NCBI GenBank assembly: GCA_021229015.1
Contig: CM037784.1
Span: 62,819,364 to 62,883,363, forward strand
Direction: 5' to 3'
Length of the DNA: 64,000 nt
Source: Solen grandis
Taxonomy: Eukaryota > Mollusca > Bivalvia > Adapedonta > Solenidae
Shown here: positions 12,291-29,000 of the stretch, piece by piece
Layout of the letters: every line of letters starts with the position of its first letter
Numbering within the stretch: the stretch's first letter is position 1
Made by a program: the position numbers and the translations under genes
The notes under the pieces: generated by a model
Databases searched by the model: none
What the model was told of the DNA's origin: nothing
What the model saw: the letters and a program-made list of their open reading frames with translations, nothing else

Positions 12291-12971
12291 ACAAACTGGC
12301 ATCTGGTGCAGCTCATTTTATGTCAAGGGTTTCAAATTCAAAATACTCATATCTCACAGTATATTATTATGGGTTTAATACCACATCAAGAATCATGTAT
12401 GAAGTATGTGCAAGTAACTGAAAAAATTTCTCCAATTAAGTCAGAGGTAATGCATTTGAAAGTTGAGGTAGACATGCCTTCCTCAAGAGTATTGTTGTCA
12501 GAAAAGTCTGTCTTAAATCTATAGATGATTCTACAACACACACTGTGGCTCCCCCATCCTACCACTCTGTATGACATCTTTATATTTAAAGCAAAGCTTT
12601 AGTTGCAGAGGTTATTCTGTAAATTTTCATGAGAAATAAAAATACGTATGAATTTGTGCTCTTCTTTAAGTACATGTACTTAGAACACAGAACTTTTTCA
12701 GAAAATGATACCTTGCCCCATACACATATAAAAAAAGATATTTCAAATTGTCTCAAACTTATCCATATTGCTTTCTAGCAAGACTATATACTGGAAGGAA
12801 AAGTGGCCATAATATTCATCCATGGGGGTGCATTCCTGCCTTGCATTGCATCTGACCATCAGCTAGCTAAATTGCTATCAGAAAAAAGATAAGTATATCA
12901 ATCATGATATGATACCACAATGTATATATCAGAATTCAGAAAATGATTTATGATTTTGAAAATCTACTCAC

Positions 12972-14003
12972 CGGCTGCTTGTATCGAATGCTGCCACTTC
13001 TCTTTAAGGTTCCACCTTTGACCACCTCCTCTTGAACGTCCACCACCGATCCATCAATAGCTGGCCGTACAGACAGTTCAACAAGCTCCGGGATAGGCTG
13101 GACTTTCAGGGTAACCGTATCCCCAGTCATTTTAATCAAATCCACTATTTCCTCTCGTGGAGTTTGCTCCACGTTCACACCATTTACTTCAATCAATCTA
13201 TCTCCTGGTATAAGCCCAGTTTGGGTGCTACTGTGCCCTGCTCCGGGCTCAGCAAAAATAACAGTTTGTTTCACATCCCCAGTATCCCCGCTTCCTTTCT
13301 GTGTTATTGTCCCTTTCCTCAATGTAAATCCAAAGTCACCAGCTTTTGATCGGTTGATAGTCAGCTCCCTCACTCTAGGTGGTTTTGATGGGATGATTTC
13401 TGGCAGGCAAAGTTTGGCTTTGAAAGATTTTTCTGGAGGCGGGGATTCTGGTGGGGGAGGTGGCATGAACTCTGGGGGTCGGTCCTTTATGGAACCCCTT
13501 GAACTCCTAGCTGCTGGTTTTGGCTTGCCAGACTTACTCTCCTTTGCTGGAATTACAGGCATTTCATTGTACGCTGTGTTGGTCTTTAATACTGTTTTGT
13601 CATCAACATTTTCGGATACATGCTGACGGTCCCCTTTGGATTTCAAAATGGATTTGACAGGTTTTGGCATGGTGGCAGGTGGATGCTTGTGGCTTCCTTC
13701 TGGGGGTTGATCCCTCCCAGGACTGAGTCGCCCCGCACTACTTAAGCTTGTGCTGCTGTCGCTGTCTCGCTGCATGAAGCCACCATCATCATCGTCAGGT
13801 GAAGCTCCCTCTGGTGACTTCTTCTTGTCACTCCGCCTCTTAAAAATACCTCGTTTGACATCCTCAAGTCTGTTCAGCTCTTCTTGTGTAAATGATTCCC
13901 TTTGCTTTTCCTTTTTCTCTCTTTCTTTTTTCTCTTTCTTTTCTCTCTTCTTTTCCTCTTTCTCCTTCTTATGCTCCTTGTCTTTTTTCATAAAATTGAA
14001 CAT
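12972..14003 (-). CDS. MYO18A: unconventional myosin-XVIII, first coding exon with PDZ domain (partial)
   Basis: The exon encodes 344 residues, from ATG at 14003 to the 5' splice site CCG|gtgagt at 12972. The N-terminus MFNFMKKDK closely matches the start of human MYO18A-alpha as I recall it. Residues 6-40 are almost all K/E/R; 110-210 are low-complexity with proline runs (FMPPPPPESPPP); about 210-303 form a PDZ domain with the FGFTL carboxylate-binding loop, FAEPGAG, PGDRLIEVNG and KVQPIPELVELS. In vertebrates the long isoform is cytoplasmic, links actin to Golgi membranes and has a motor with little ATPase activity. Only this exon is visible: motor, IQ and coiled-coil exons were not found between 12971 and the left edge. 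A 3' splice site (ttatttcag) lies 22 bases upstream of the ATG, so transcription starts further right. MYO18B is less likely because of the N-terminal match and the PDZ domain. Confidence 0.9.
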
Positions 14004-14024
14004 TTTTGAAGTTTAAGTATACAG
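14004..14024 (-). other. MYO18A: MYO18A 5' untranslated part of the first coding exon
   Basis: On the minus strand the ATG is preceded by 21 bases and then a T-rich tract ending tttatttcag, a good 3' splice site. The promoter and first untranslated exon(s) therefore lie at higher coordinates. The stretch 16.6-17.4 kb, richer in CG dinucleotides, is one possible place but nothing proves it. Confidence 0.6.
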
Positions 14025-14844
14025 CTGAAATAAAACAAACATAATTTATTTAAAACAGATATGTTACAAACTATATGTAAAGAAAATCATACAAAGCTGA
14101 TAGGATAGGATAATCGTGCAAAAAATATCATCTGACTAAAGTAAGTGAGAACTTGTCTATGTCCTGTGAGAGATTTAAGACCTATAAAAATGACTAGTTT
14201 AAGAGAATTTTAACAACGTGAATCATGCCTGATGTGAACTATGACAAAGTAAACCACCATCTTTGTGAACCCTGGACGATGTGAACTGTCTTATAGGACA
14301 GGGTGAACCATTTCATGAGACGATGTGAACCTGTTTATGATACGATGTGAACCACTTTGTTTTGTGCAGTATTGTGTATTATATAATACAATCATTAGCA
14401 GTCACAATCTAACATCAACTGTCCATAAGTTGTCTCACAATTGAGTGACCCAGAGGTACCCAACTGGTGTTTTAACAATGCATGATTGCTTTTCATGCAA
14501 TGTCAAGTGCCTTCTCATACGACGATGTTAAATATACATTTGAAATATTATCAAGACTTTTTTATATAATGTTTCATATGATGTCTGGGAAAAACAAAAG
14601 CCAGGGCTCTCTCTCTGTTTTAGGAGAACAAGTACCACTATCTTCAGGAGGGGGAATTTCTGTGAAATTTTCCCATGTAGGGGAAATTGTTGGTAATACA
14701 TACAATAATAATAATGATAAAAATATATGAAAAGTTCCTGTCTAGTAGATCTATTTGGTAAAACTGAAATGGAAATCAAATCATATACAGTATAACAATC
14801 AATCACTTGACCTATTGACTTGATCCTGATTTTATTTTTCAACT

Positions 14845-15450
14845 GCTGTGGATGTCCCGGGTTCTGGGGTTCCAAGTTTTCCTGGGTCTTCCATGCCCTC
14901 TGCAGCTGGGAATCACAATGCTCCTGACTATATTGATGCATGCTATGGCACGTTCTACGTGCCCATACCATCTTAGGCAATAATTGCGCAAAACTGTTGG
15001 CTTGGCGTGTAAAGTAGCTGTGGAAACTTCATCATGAGGTTTGACGTCACAGATCCAGCGGATCATGGATCTGTCATTTTGGCGGACACAGGCGGAGAAC
15101 ACTTTTCCTTGGGATTTTGGTGAGAGAGTTTCTTGAATTTTCCCCATGCAGTTCCGCATCTGGTAATGTTGGCCAACTTGCAACCTCCACTGGCACACAG
15201 CATACCAAGATAGCAGAAACTTGCTTCAACATCGAGCCAAGTTCCATCCACTTCCACCTGAGTAATGGCCTCCTGTTAATTGGACGTGCCTCGCCACAAC
15301 ATCTTGGACACACAAAATCAGGATTAGCGACAAGTCTGCCTTTGATGCCGCTGCACTTCTTATGCACCCAGATTTACACTGGGAGCATTCAATAGCATTT
15401 ACACAGACTCCCTTCCTACACACAGTGCAGGGAAAGATGCCCGAATCTTT
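14845..15450 (-). pseudogene. relic of a non-LTR retrotransposon: PHD-like finger and post-RT C-terminal tail
   Basis: Read on the minus strand, three frames in turn give recognisable pieces of the C-terminal part of an invertebrate non-LTR retrotransposon ORF2: a PHD-like zinc finger (FPCTVCRKGV, then CSGIKGRL and FVCPRCCGEARPI), then EVDGTWLDVEASFCYLG, WGKFKKL, GKVFSACVR, NDRSMIRWICDVKPHDEVST, LRWYGHVER and GRPRKTW. Several frameshifts separate them, and about 20 residues normally found between ACVR and NDRSMIRW are absent. The catalytic reverse-transcriptase motif is not present. It is a dead 5'-truncated copy located upstream of the MYO18A coding exon. Confidence 0.75.
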
Positions 15451-15456
15451 GACCAA

Positions 15457-19816
<4,360 letters not shown>

Positions 19817-20191
19817 ATAAATAGTGTACATGAGTTGTTTATAATAAATAGTGTACATGAGTTGTTGATAATAAATAGTGTACATGAGTAGTTGATAATA
19901 AATAGTGTACATGAGTTGTTCATAAGAGATAGTGTACATGAGTTGTTCATAATAGATAGTGTACATGAGTTGTTGAAAATAAATAGTGTACATGAGTTGT
20001 TGATAATAAATAGTGTACATGAGTTGTTGATAATAAATAGTGTACATGAGTGGTTGATAATAAATAGTGTACATGAGTTGTTCATAATAGATAGTGTACA
20101 TGAGTTGTTCATAATAGATAGTGTACATGAGTTGTTGATAATAAATAGTGTACATGAGTTGTTGATAATAAATAGTGTACATGAGTTGTTG
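19817..20191. repeat. 27-bp minisatellite, about 14 copies
   Basis: Unit: gttgataataaatagtgtac + atgagtt, repeated with a strict 27-bp period and few substitutions (gttg/gttc, aataa/aagag/aatag). Because 27 is a multiple of three and the unit lacks stops in several frames, open frames of over 110 residues arise on both strands. They have no other coding support. Confidence 0.9.
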
Positions 20192-20474
20192 ATGATTAAT
20201 TCCACAAACTGTGATGTACAGTGGATGAAATGTATGTAGGTTCTAGGTAGATCTCTCTATCACTAAAAGTTTTTTTTTATTTATATTTTTTGTTTATTTA
20301 TTTTTGCATATTGAAAACGTTTTGACCCCCCCCCCCTCCTTTCAATGCCCCATATTCAAACGTTTTCAAATTTTCATATATATCCCCCGAGGTAACATGT
20401 AATGTAACAAACGTTTTTATATATTCATTTTCGGTCGGGAGCGGGGGTTACAGGAAGAGACAGTAGTTGGATAC

Positions 20475-20750
20475 TAGGGAGTCCGGGTGCGATACCTTAG
20501 CTCTTTGCGAATAGACCCCTTGGTTCCTTTACGTGCCCGGTGCATAGCACCGATACACGTGAGACAAGTTCCTGGGTAGAACCAGTACCGATCGAGTACT
20601 CTGAGTTCCCATGGCAACCCCATTTTGCCGAGTGCCATTCAATAGTGCATCAGGTACAAACTTTATATGTCTTTGGTTTGATGCGGTCACTGGAGGAAGT
20701 GCACACAGTATAGTAGACATGTGACATGATACCATACCTAATCACATTAT
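20475..20750 (-). repeat. probable SINE-like interspersed repeat
   Basis: The stretch is notably less AT-rich than its surroundings, with cccggtgcatagcaccgata, gacaagttcctgggtagaac and tgtctttggtttgatgcggt. This pattern resembles the 3' part of tRNA-derived repeats seen in bivalves. No clear second copy lies in this window, so the call rests on recall. Confidence 0.35.
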
Positions 20751-23700
20751 ATCATGACAACAGACAACTTTTCCTGGAAATACCCTTATATGCTAAGCAA
20801 TAAATAAGGGACAATACTTGTACCATTTTTACGACGTTGGTATTGTTGTTAATACACGCTATTTAAAACAAATTAATTACATGCGTGTTTATGCATTTTT
20901 AAAATATTATCTTGTATTTTAGTTGAAATTTTGTTTCAACCTTCAATTTTTGTTCCTTGAATCCAACCAAGCCAAGTCAATCAATCATTAAATGTCCATA
21001 TCGCCATATCGATCCATATAGAACGCAAATGATATATCAGTACTTAGTGGTTTTTTTTTGTTTTGTTTTTTAAATGCTGTTTTTAATTGAAATGCACAAA
21101 GCAGGCAATAAATAATAATGATAATAATAATAATTATATAAACATCATATATAAACATCATATCAAAGACTGAACATCATATAACGGAACATCATAACGA
21201 TGTTGAACATCATTGAACATCATATATCGATGTCTGAACATCATATAACAGTATTTGAACATCATATAACGATGTCTGAACATCATATAATGGTATTTGA
21301 ACATCATATAACGATATTTGAACATTTGATAACTTGATATGTCATAATATTACGATATTTAAACACCATGTAACGACACAGTAGCAATTGCATCATAGTA
21401 CAGCTTTCTGGCAGCATAAAGAGACAAACGCACATGGTGTAATGGAAAATATCACATTTTATTTTGTTTGCACCATAGCATGTCAAACATACGTATTAGA
21501 TATGTTTGCCTATGTTAAGGCAGGTATGGCGTTCCATAGGCAAGCATTGTCACTGCCTACATTTTTCAGTATTGCGCCCCCAACCTGAACTCCTGGATCC
21601 GGCTTTGAACTGAGCATTATTTTGGGAAAATAACTTTGGAACCAAAACACATAAGGCCCCTATGAAATAACAATTTATAATCCTTATATTTCATTTTAGG
21701 CTAAACTTTTTTTATTTCCTATTGGAGCAGACGGCGCAAGGGAGGTAACTACGAAAAAGCGTCGACGTGACACAAGAAATTTATCAAGCTTCCATTGATC
21801 ATGAACTGGAAAAACGTGTTGTGAAACAAGAAATTCTACTTTGGGGCTTTCATTAACTAACGAATGATTGTAATTGTCAGGCACCCGTGAAGTTCGGATT
21901 ATTGTTTTCTCAGAAAGGTATTAATTTGCTGTGGTATATGAATCAATACAAACATAACAGCAAAATTAAAATACTGCGTCAAATAATACGGAGTTCGGAT
22001 AAAACATATATTCGGATACATTTTGCACGTACGTCTTAAACCGACAATTTTCTCAGTGTCATTGCATTAATAAGAAATAATAAGTATATTTTACTCCTTG
22101 CATTTTCTTTTCAATATCTTTCTCATAAAATGTAATTTCTAAATTCTGTATAATAAATGTGTTTCAAAAGGTTTTCTTGATTATATCAGGAATATTATTT
22201 TTGTCCTGGGAGAGAGGAAGTCAAATAATTGTGTGTCCACAATTAAACAATTAAATGTCCAGTTTAGTAAAGGAAACATGATTTTGATTGCCATAAAACT
22301 TGTAATGAATTAACACAGTGCGAATGTCCGTCGGTCAGTCGGACATGTCCAGTATATTTCCATTTTGACCGACGAAAACGCCTATTATTGTCGGACACAA
22401 TGTCCGATGAAAAATCCATACAGCACCGTTTCATTTTCGGAAAATTACTTTCACTTTCTTCAGAAAACAGTTTCCTATGCCTTTTTTAGCGATTATGTAA
22501 TGATTATCGGCTGTCTGAGATGGCCAAGCAGTAACGATTGCGAATTGGTTCCCCAAAATGTATATACTTATATCTTTCGTAATGGAAACCATGCGGGAAA
22601 CTCTGTCTTTATCGGTCAACAATCAACAACATGGCAGACAATGCATTCACGAAAGATTTTTTTTTTCTTCTATTTTTTCGATTTCCATAATCAATTAACA
22701 AATTCATACCCGTTTTAATTTATGTATTATCATTCATATTTAATTATCTATAAATATTCAGATTTCTTGTCAATAATTAGAATCTAGGATCCTCTTGTCA
22801 GTTTGCAAGAAATGTGTAGATGATTAACTGATGCTTGCAGGGAAATTTTCGCTATTTCACAACAAAACTAAAAAAGAATTTGAGATTTGGAGTTTGAACA
22901 ATGAAAATAGCAGTTAACATCGTTGGTAAGCGTATCGTTACACCCTTATTTGTTTTGCAGTGCAATTTTTGAGAATCCAACTCATTTCATTTAGGGCTTA
23001 ATGATACAGAATATGCACACCAAAAATACATCTATATATGAGTGCATGTGTTGATAATTTCTTGACAGAGTGTATTTTTATGTTACAAGATATCATTACC
23101 AGGCCTTTTTTTGGTGTTTTTGGGAAAGGTGGCGGGTCCTTTCAAGAGGGGAAAATATGTCAATCAGGGGGAAATTTACTTATGAAGAAAACATTAAAGA
23201 AACACACAAATTATGCTTCAACTGAAACACACTTATTTATTTTTTATTTTATTTCATAATTAAATTTACAATAATGTCTATTTCTTTCCTTGCTTGTCTT
23301 TTTTTTTTTAAGTGAAAATATGTTTTTGTCAGGGGAATTTTTAGACTGAATTGGGGAAAAAAACATACTTTTTTTATTGGGGGAATGGAACGGAATATGC
23401 CCAAAATCACATAAAAAAGGCCTATTACAGATTGGCTACTGACTAATATATAAATATATCATAAAGTAAAGTAGTACTGGTACATGATAGTTTATAAAAG
23501 AAAAGATCAACATCTGGTAGCAGCTAATAATTTTGTACCTTGGTATTGGCAATTTTCTACCTGACCCATGTGTACCAGGGTAGTTGTTTTAACCCTACAA
23601 GTGACACCTTGATATAAGGATAAAGGGACAAATTCTAAATAGTTGGGTTGTTTGAAAATTTGAGGGTCCAGATGAACAATTTTATGTCATCAAAAACCAT

Positions 23701-25911
23701 GAACCTATATCCGGCAATCTAACAGTTAAATGATTTGGGTTGAGTGAATTGTGAGATTTTTTTTTCTCACAATTGACATTGAACAGATATCCACAATGAA
23801 TAAAATTTTCTTAACTTTTTTGTTTACATTTTTCTAATCCAATACATGCAGTACATTTAACTATGATTAAAAAAAAACAACTGTGGTTACCTGATGTTTG
23901 GTCATGCATGAAACATACTTAATTCAAACTTAAATTTAGTATCTAGGGCTGAAAGAGTCCATTAGTTTTACCCAGTATAACACCCCAGTATCTGGGCAGA
24001 TGTATTAATTGCATAACAAACTATTGATTGATATCCATTTTACCACCTTTAATAACTTACGTTTTAGTCACTGAATTTAACACATTTCACTAAGCACTTA
24101 ATGATACAGTCTAGAGTTTCAAAATCGGCTGATCAATGATAAAAAATAATCAGACAAGACATTTCAATCCATCACCGATTATGTTATCAATTTGTTTGTT
24201 AACCATCATTTATATGTAGAAAGTGACTTTGAGAGCAAAAAAAAAAATATCTTACATTCTTAGACAAAGATACAACTTACTATCAAAGAAAGTTATTACA
24301 AGGGACAGTCACACGAATAGCAGGCTATTAATGCAAGATTGAAAAATAATTGGAAAAAATTAGAGGAAAAAAACTTCCAAAAAGAACTATAAAATCAGGT
24401 AGATCTAGTGTTAATAGTTTTTTTTTTTTTCCCTTTCATTTCTTGGTACACATACCCTTTATTACTGACAAGGAGAGAAACTTAGTAGTGGAATTGATTT
24501 TGAAGGAACACAATCGCCGACCTTTGGGGCTTTCGATTACTCATCAATTATACTTGATCATTGTTTAATCTCTAATATGGTCTGTGTACACCAAAACTAT
24601 CAAAAAATAATTTCTTGACAGAGTATAGAATTATGTTAAAGAATATCATTGTGGACATGTATATAATTATGTAATATAAAAAAAGGCACATGAGGTATCA
24701 TGATAGAAAAGGCTAAAATCGGGTAACGGGTAATAATTTTTTTACTCGTTGTAGTTAAGTGCCCAAAGGCCAGTAAAAGGTAGTAACTTTACACCCCAAA
24801 AATCACTGGTGTAAAATAAATTAAAGATGGTATATAGTGATTCAAATGTGCAACTGATTTGAATATCAGGTTTAAGTATAGTGGTATGAACATAATGGTA
24901 GTCTTTATACATTCTTAGAATCTGTACAGGATCTATCTTTATTCTTGTTTATTTCCTGTCATCTACTTCAGTAGGTTGAAAAAACAGTTATTATGAATAT
25001 TTCTTTCATTACTTTGGGAGGGCTTTCCTTGCAGTAGATTTGAATTGAATTTCTGATGAATTGATGTATTAAAAGTAAGGAATTACCAAGTTTTTATGTC
25101 TTTTGCCTTTTTATAACCTGTGAGTAACCTTTTCTTTCTTTATATATTGGCATCCAACGTCTTGTTTTTACTATATTTTACAGCTGATTTCTTTGAGAGC
25201 AAAAAAAAATAAATATCTTACATTCTTAGACAAAGACAGAAATCAGGTTGAAAGAGTACCTAGAAGTATTTTTGCTTAAATATTTGCAGTTATGTATGAA
25301 ACTGCTGACTAACAATCAACAGGGGGTTTTCTGCCTATTTTGGGAAAAATCATCAGTATATTTCATCTAACTGGGAATTTTTAAGAAGCAGAAAAGCAAT
25401 TTTATTTATTTATTTTGCCATTAGGGAAAATATTGCCTATTTCCAATAAGTAATTGGGTTGATATTCATAAAAATATGCAGTGAAAAACCTGAAACCTGT
25501 TGGTAGTTAAATTGTAAAGAATCATCTGGTTGATGCTTTACCAGGTCTCAGAAATCAAAGAAAAACTTCAAAAATCGCCTGAATGACAGCATGCCCATTT
25601 ATCTCCTGTAGCGTTTTTTTTTTTCTACCCATGTACCCCTGAAAATTGTAGGGACTCTCTATATGAAGGGATACAAAGTTAAGGAAAAACAGCAATTTTA
25701 ATCCCAGTTTCAAAACTCGGTGGGCACCTTCTACTAATTAGAAATATTTTCTTTTCTTGTTGTTGAAGCAATTAAGTTGTTAAATTGCATAAATCAAATA
25801 AATGATTCTGTTGTTAACAGTTAATGGACTTTAGAATCATGATTACTAAGAAAAAATGCTGAGTTGGGATTTATTTTCAGACAATTCCTATTTTCTTTTT
25901 GACAGGATAAG
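20751..25911. other. intergenic region upstream of TYW1
   Basis: No gene is recognised. It holds the repeat at 21140, repeated modules (tttcttgacagagt...tatcatt at 23050 and 24610; gagagcaaaaaaaaa...cttacattcttagacaaaga at 24231 and 25195), and an inverted-repeat patch around 22325-22405 (gtcggacatgtcc / ttgtcggacacaatgtccga). A TYW1 promoter is not evident. Confidence 0.45.
21140..21330. repeat. short tandem repeat of gaacatcatataacgat type
   Basis: About eight imperfect units of 18-22 bp with the core gaacatcatata, separated by variable cgatgtct, cggtattt or cgatattt segments. Confidence 0.75.
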
Positions 25912-26037
25912 ATGTTAGAAAAACTGTTCACAGCCGTCCTTAGTGAGTCCTTTCAAATTCCCGTCTGGACCATTATCCTAGCAACAGCTTGTTTGGCGTG
26001 GTTGCTATGGGACAAGAAGAAACCTCCGAACACAAAG
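25912..26037 (+). CDS. TYW1: TYW1 exon 1: start codon and membrane anchor
   Basis: This exon encodes 42 residues and ends phase 0 at AAG|gtaatg. A run of about 17 apolar residues (around VWTIILATACLAWLLW) is followed at once by the basic stretch DKKK, as in a signal anchor. Vertebrate TYW1 also starts with a hydrophobic segment before the flavodoxin domain. A 3' splice-like sequence (tttttgacag) ends six bases before the ATG, so an upstream untranslated exon is possible. Confidence 0.85.
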
Positions 26038-29000
26038 GTAATGGAATCTACTGAAAGGCTAGCATCTCTTGCAGTCCCCCCCCCCTTTTTTTTTTTTTAC
26101 AGAGGATTGAGAATGGGCTTTAATACCATCCATATTTATTTTGGCACCCTTTTCTTTTAATTGGGCAAAACATATCCTTGGGTAAATAGCAAAATTGAGG
26201 AAAACCAATGAATTTAAAGAAAGTTTAAAGGGGAGGATGTTTATGAATGACCCTTGTTAAAGATAAAATAAGGCATGCAAGAGAAGATAACCTGCTTGTA
26301 ATACATTAGGTTTGGTATGTCATTTATGATGGACCAGTGAATAGAGACTGTTCACGGGGGTGGGGATTGTGAGGCTCTACTAAAATCTATTTCACAGAGC
26401 AACATTCTCACTGACTTAGCACTTCTATATGACTATATGGGAAGACTCTCAACTTTTTTGGCAAATTTTGTCAAAGACTCCTTTTTGGAATCATAATGAG
26501 AACCCCGAATGTGTTGGTTTTTGTTTTTAATAAAAGTGCCCATAGGTGTGGTCCCTTTTCATATTAAACTTAACTCCTGTGTATATGCTTAATTGTTCAT
26601 TGATTGTTTGTCACAGGAATTCTTAATTTATACAACTCATTTGATTTGGAAAGGTCCTTTTAATATTGCCTCTTATAGCAGCATTCCCATTTACCCCTAA
26701 AATTGGCTATTTACCCCCAAAATTGTAAATTCATTATGAAGGGATACTATGTTAAGGAAGAACAGCAATAGTACCACCAGTTTCAAAGCTCAGAGGGAAC
26801 ACTGCCTAGTATACACCATTGTAGGTTTTTTTCTTCCATGTTATCCCTCCAACTGTGTTGCAGGGTATATAGATTTTCTGCCTGTGCATCTGTCCGTTTG
26901 TCTGACACCTCAAGTTTACTACATGTATTGCATAAAATTGGTTGTTCTGCCAAAGGTTTACCTTTATGTTTAAGCTTTTTTGATGTCACATCATCATGAA
27001 ACTTCATACAAATGTACATTAAGATATAGACTTTAAAAAATACAGGCAAATTTGGTTGTGACCAATGTATGCCAGCGGGGCATCAGTGTCACAGAGACAC
27101 AATTTTTTTGTTATTGGAGAGTTACCGATAACCTTCAGATAGGGAATTTTTGCAAGAAATTTGGGCAAAAAAGTCAAGATATAACAGCATTTCTAGGGTA
27201 TGTATGCATAGGATGAATCAAGTTAGTTTATAATTAATTAGTAATTGCTATTTGTAAAACTGTCTGTGTAGAAAAATCTCTCATTTGTTAATTTTTGGTC
27301 ATTCATTTGGAATATTACATTCAAATTTGGAAAAAAAATACTTTAATGAATTGGAAATAAAGCTGAAAACCAGATATAAAAATGCTGACATAAAACCCCA
27401 ACAACCCTGCAGTGTATGGAAATGACTGATTTGCATGTTTTTATAGATCCAAGAGACAGTCCAAGAGGATGTTGAGGTCTCAAAGGTCACTGAAGTGAAG
27501 CAAGCTCAGAGTGAGAGAGTCAAGAGGGAATTCGATGTGGAGAAATTTGTACGGCTCAGTCTGAAGATATACTATGGGACTCAGACTGGGAAGGCTCAGG
27601 TATTGCTTTTTTCTCTGAAGTACAATTTGTAAATAAATTTTGTATATATTAATCTGAAAGTAGGGAACATTGGTTGTACAAACATTTTTTTTCTGCAGTT
27701 TTGGGAAGATTAACCATACCCTTCAAATTTGGAATTTTCATGTAAAAATGGTAGCAATTAAGAAAGATTGTCAAGAAATTACAGCAAACTTACAGGATAA
27801 ATGTAAAGGATATATTAACATATCAGTAACTGCTATTTATATGCTGTGTAAAAAAAAAAGGGTTCTAACTTAATTAATATTTGGGCAAATTGATTTTCTT
27901 TTTGCCTTGGAAGTTATTGGGAAGGTTTATATTCAAATTCAGGAAAACCTATAGATTCTTGCATTTTGAATATAGCCAGATACTAGCTATTAAAACGACT
28001 GAAAAAAAAATCTTCATTCTGAGTATGAGGAAAGATGTTTATAGGTTTATTTTCAAGCTGAGTCTAACCAAAGTCAGAGCAAAAGTACTGCTTTAGCTCC
28101 CATGCTTGATGTAAAAGATATAGAAGTAAAGTTTTCAGATGACTTGAGTGTTTTTGAATGGGAAGAAATATCTTATTTATATGCTGACTCAGACTAGATA
28201 CCACTCAGTCCCTAGCAGCTGTGGATTTGAATCTTGGTAGGGTCACTTGAATTTTTCATGTTAGGAAGCCTTCCAGCTGGCTTGCAGTAGGTTGGTGGTT
28301 CTACCTGGGTGCCTCTGTGTACCTGCCAGTGGGCGTCTCTCTCCACCTGTTATTAGCGTTATGTTACTTTATGACTGAAATAGTGTCACAGTGAGGGTAA
28401 ACTCCAACTGAACAATAAAATTTCTGATGTTTTTAACACAGCTTTTCTATATGTTTGTAGCAATTTGCTAAAGTCCTTGCTGATGAGTGTATTAAGAAAG
28501 CTTACAAGGTGGAGGTGATTGACTTAAAGACCTATGAACCAGAGGATCAGCTGTGTGAGGAGGTAAGAAAGAAGGATTTTTGAGATAGGCCTGGTGAGAT
28601 TTGGGCCTTTTTGACCTTCATATTGATTCATGAAATTGATACTAGAGCCAAAATGGTTGTATGGAAATTATTAAAAAAAGGGCCTTTTTAGGTGGGCTCT
28701 TTTGGATTTCAAATTGATTCTTAAAATCAGTGAACTCCATAATCGACACAATGAAAGTATTTTTGGACTATTTTGAAAGTTAGGTTTTGTTGATATTCAA
28801 ATTCTTGAAATTTATAACAGGGTCGTAATAAATGATTCCCACAGTCATCTTTGAAGGAGTAGATAGGAATCGTGTTGAGAATAGATTGAAGGATAGCTTG
28901 TAGCCAAAACCAAAGGTTTTTTTCACAAGTTATGTAGTTGAAATGTTAAGCAATAAAAAATTGGTATAATGTATTAGAATTCTGTGAAATACTTATGACC

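Noticed and set aside
1..12971. Further MYO18A exons (motor domain) on the minus strand
   Set aside because: Looked for conserved motor-entry motifs (AWYETEKVW, YLNESSVLHTLRQRYG and similar) and found none; short exons could still be missed by eye.
22365..22718. 117-residue plus-strand frame
   Set aside because: No recognised family, T-rich C-terminal half (FFFFYFFDF), no splice or start support.
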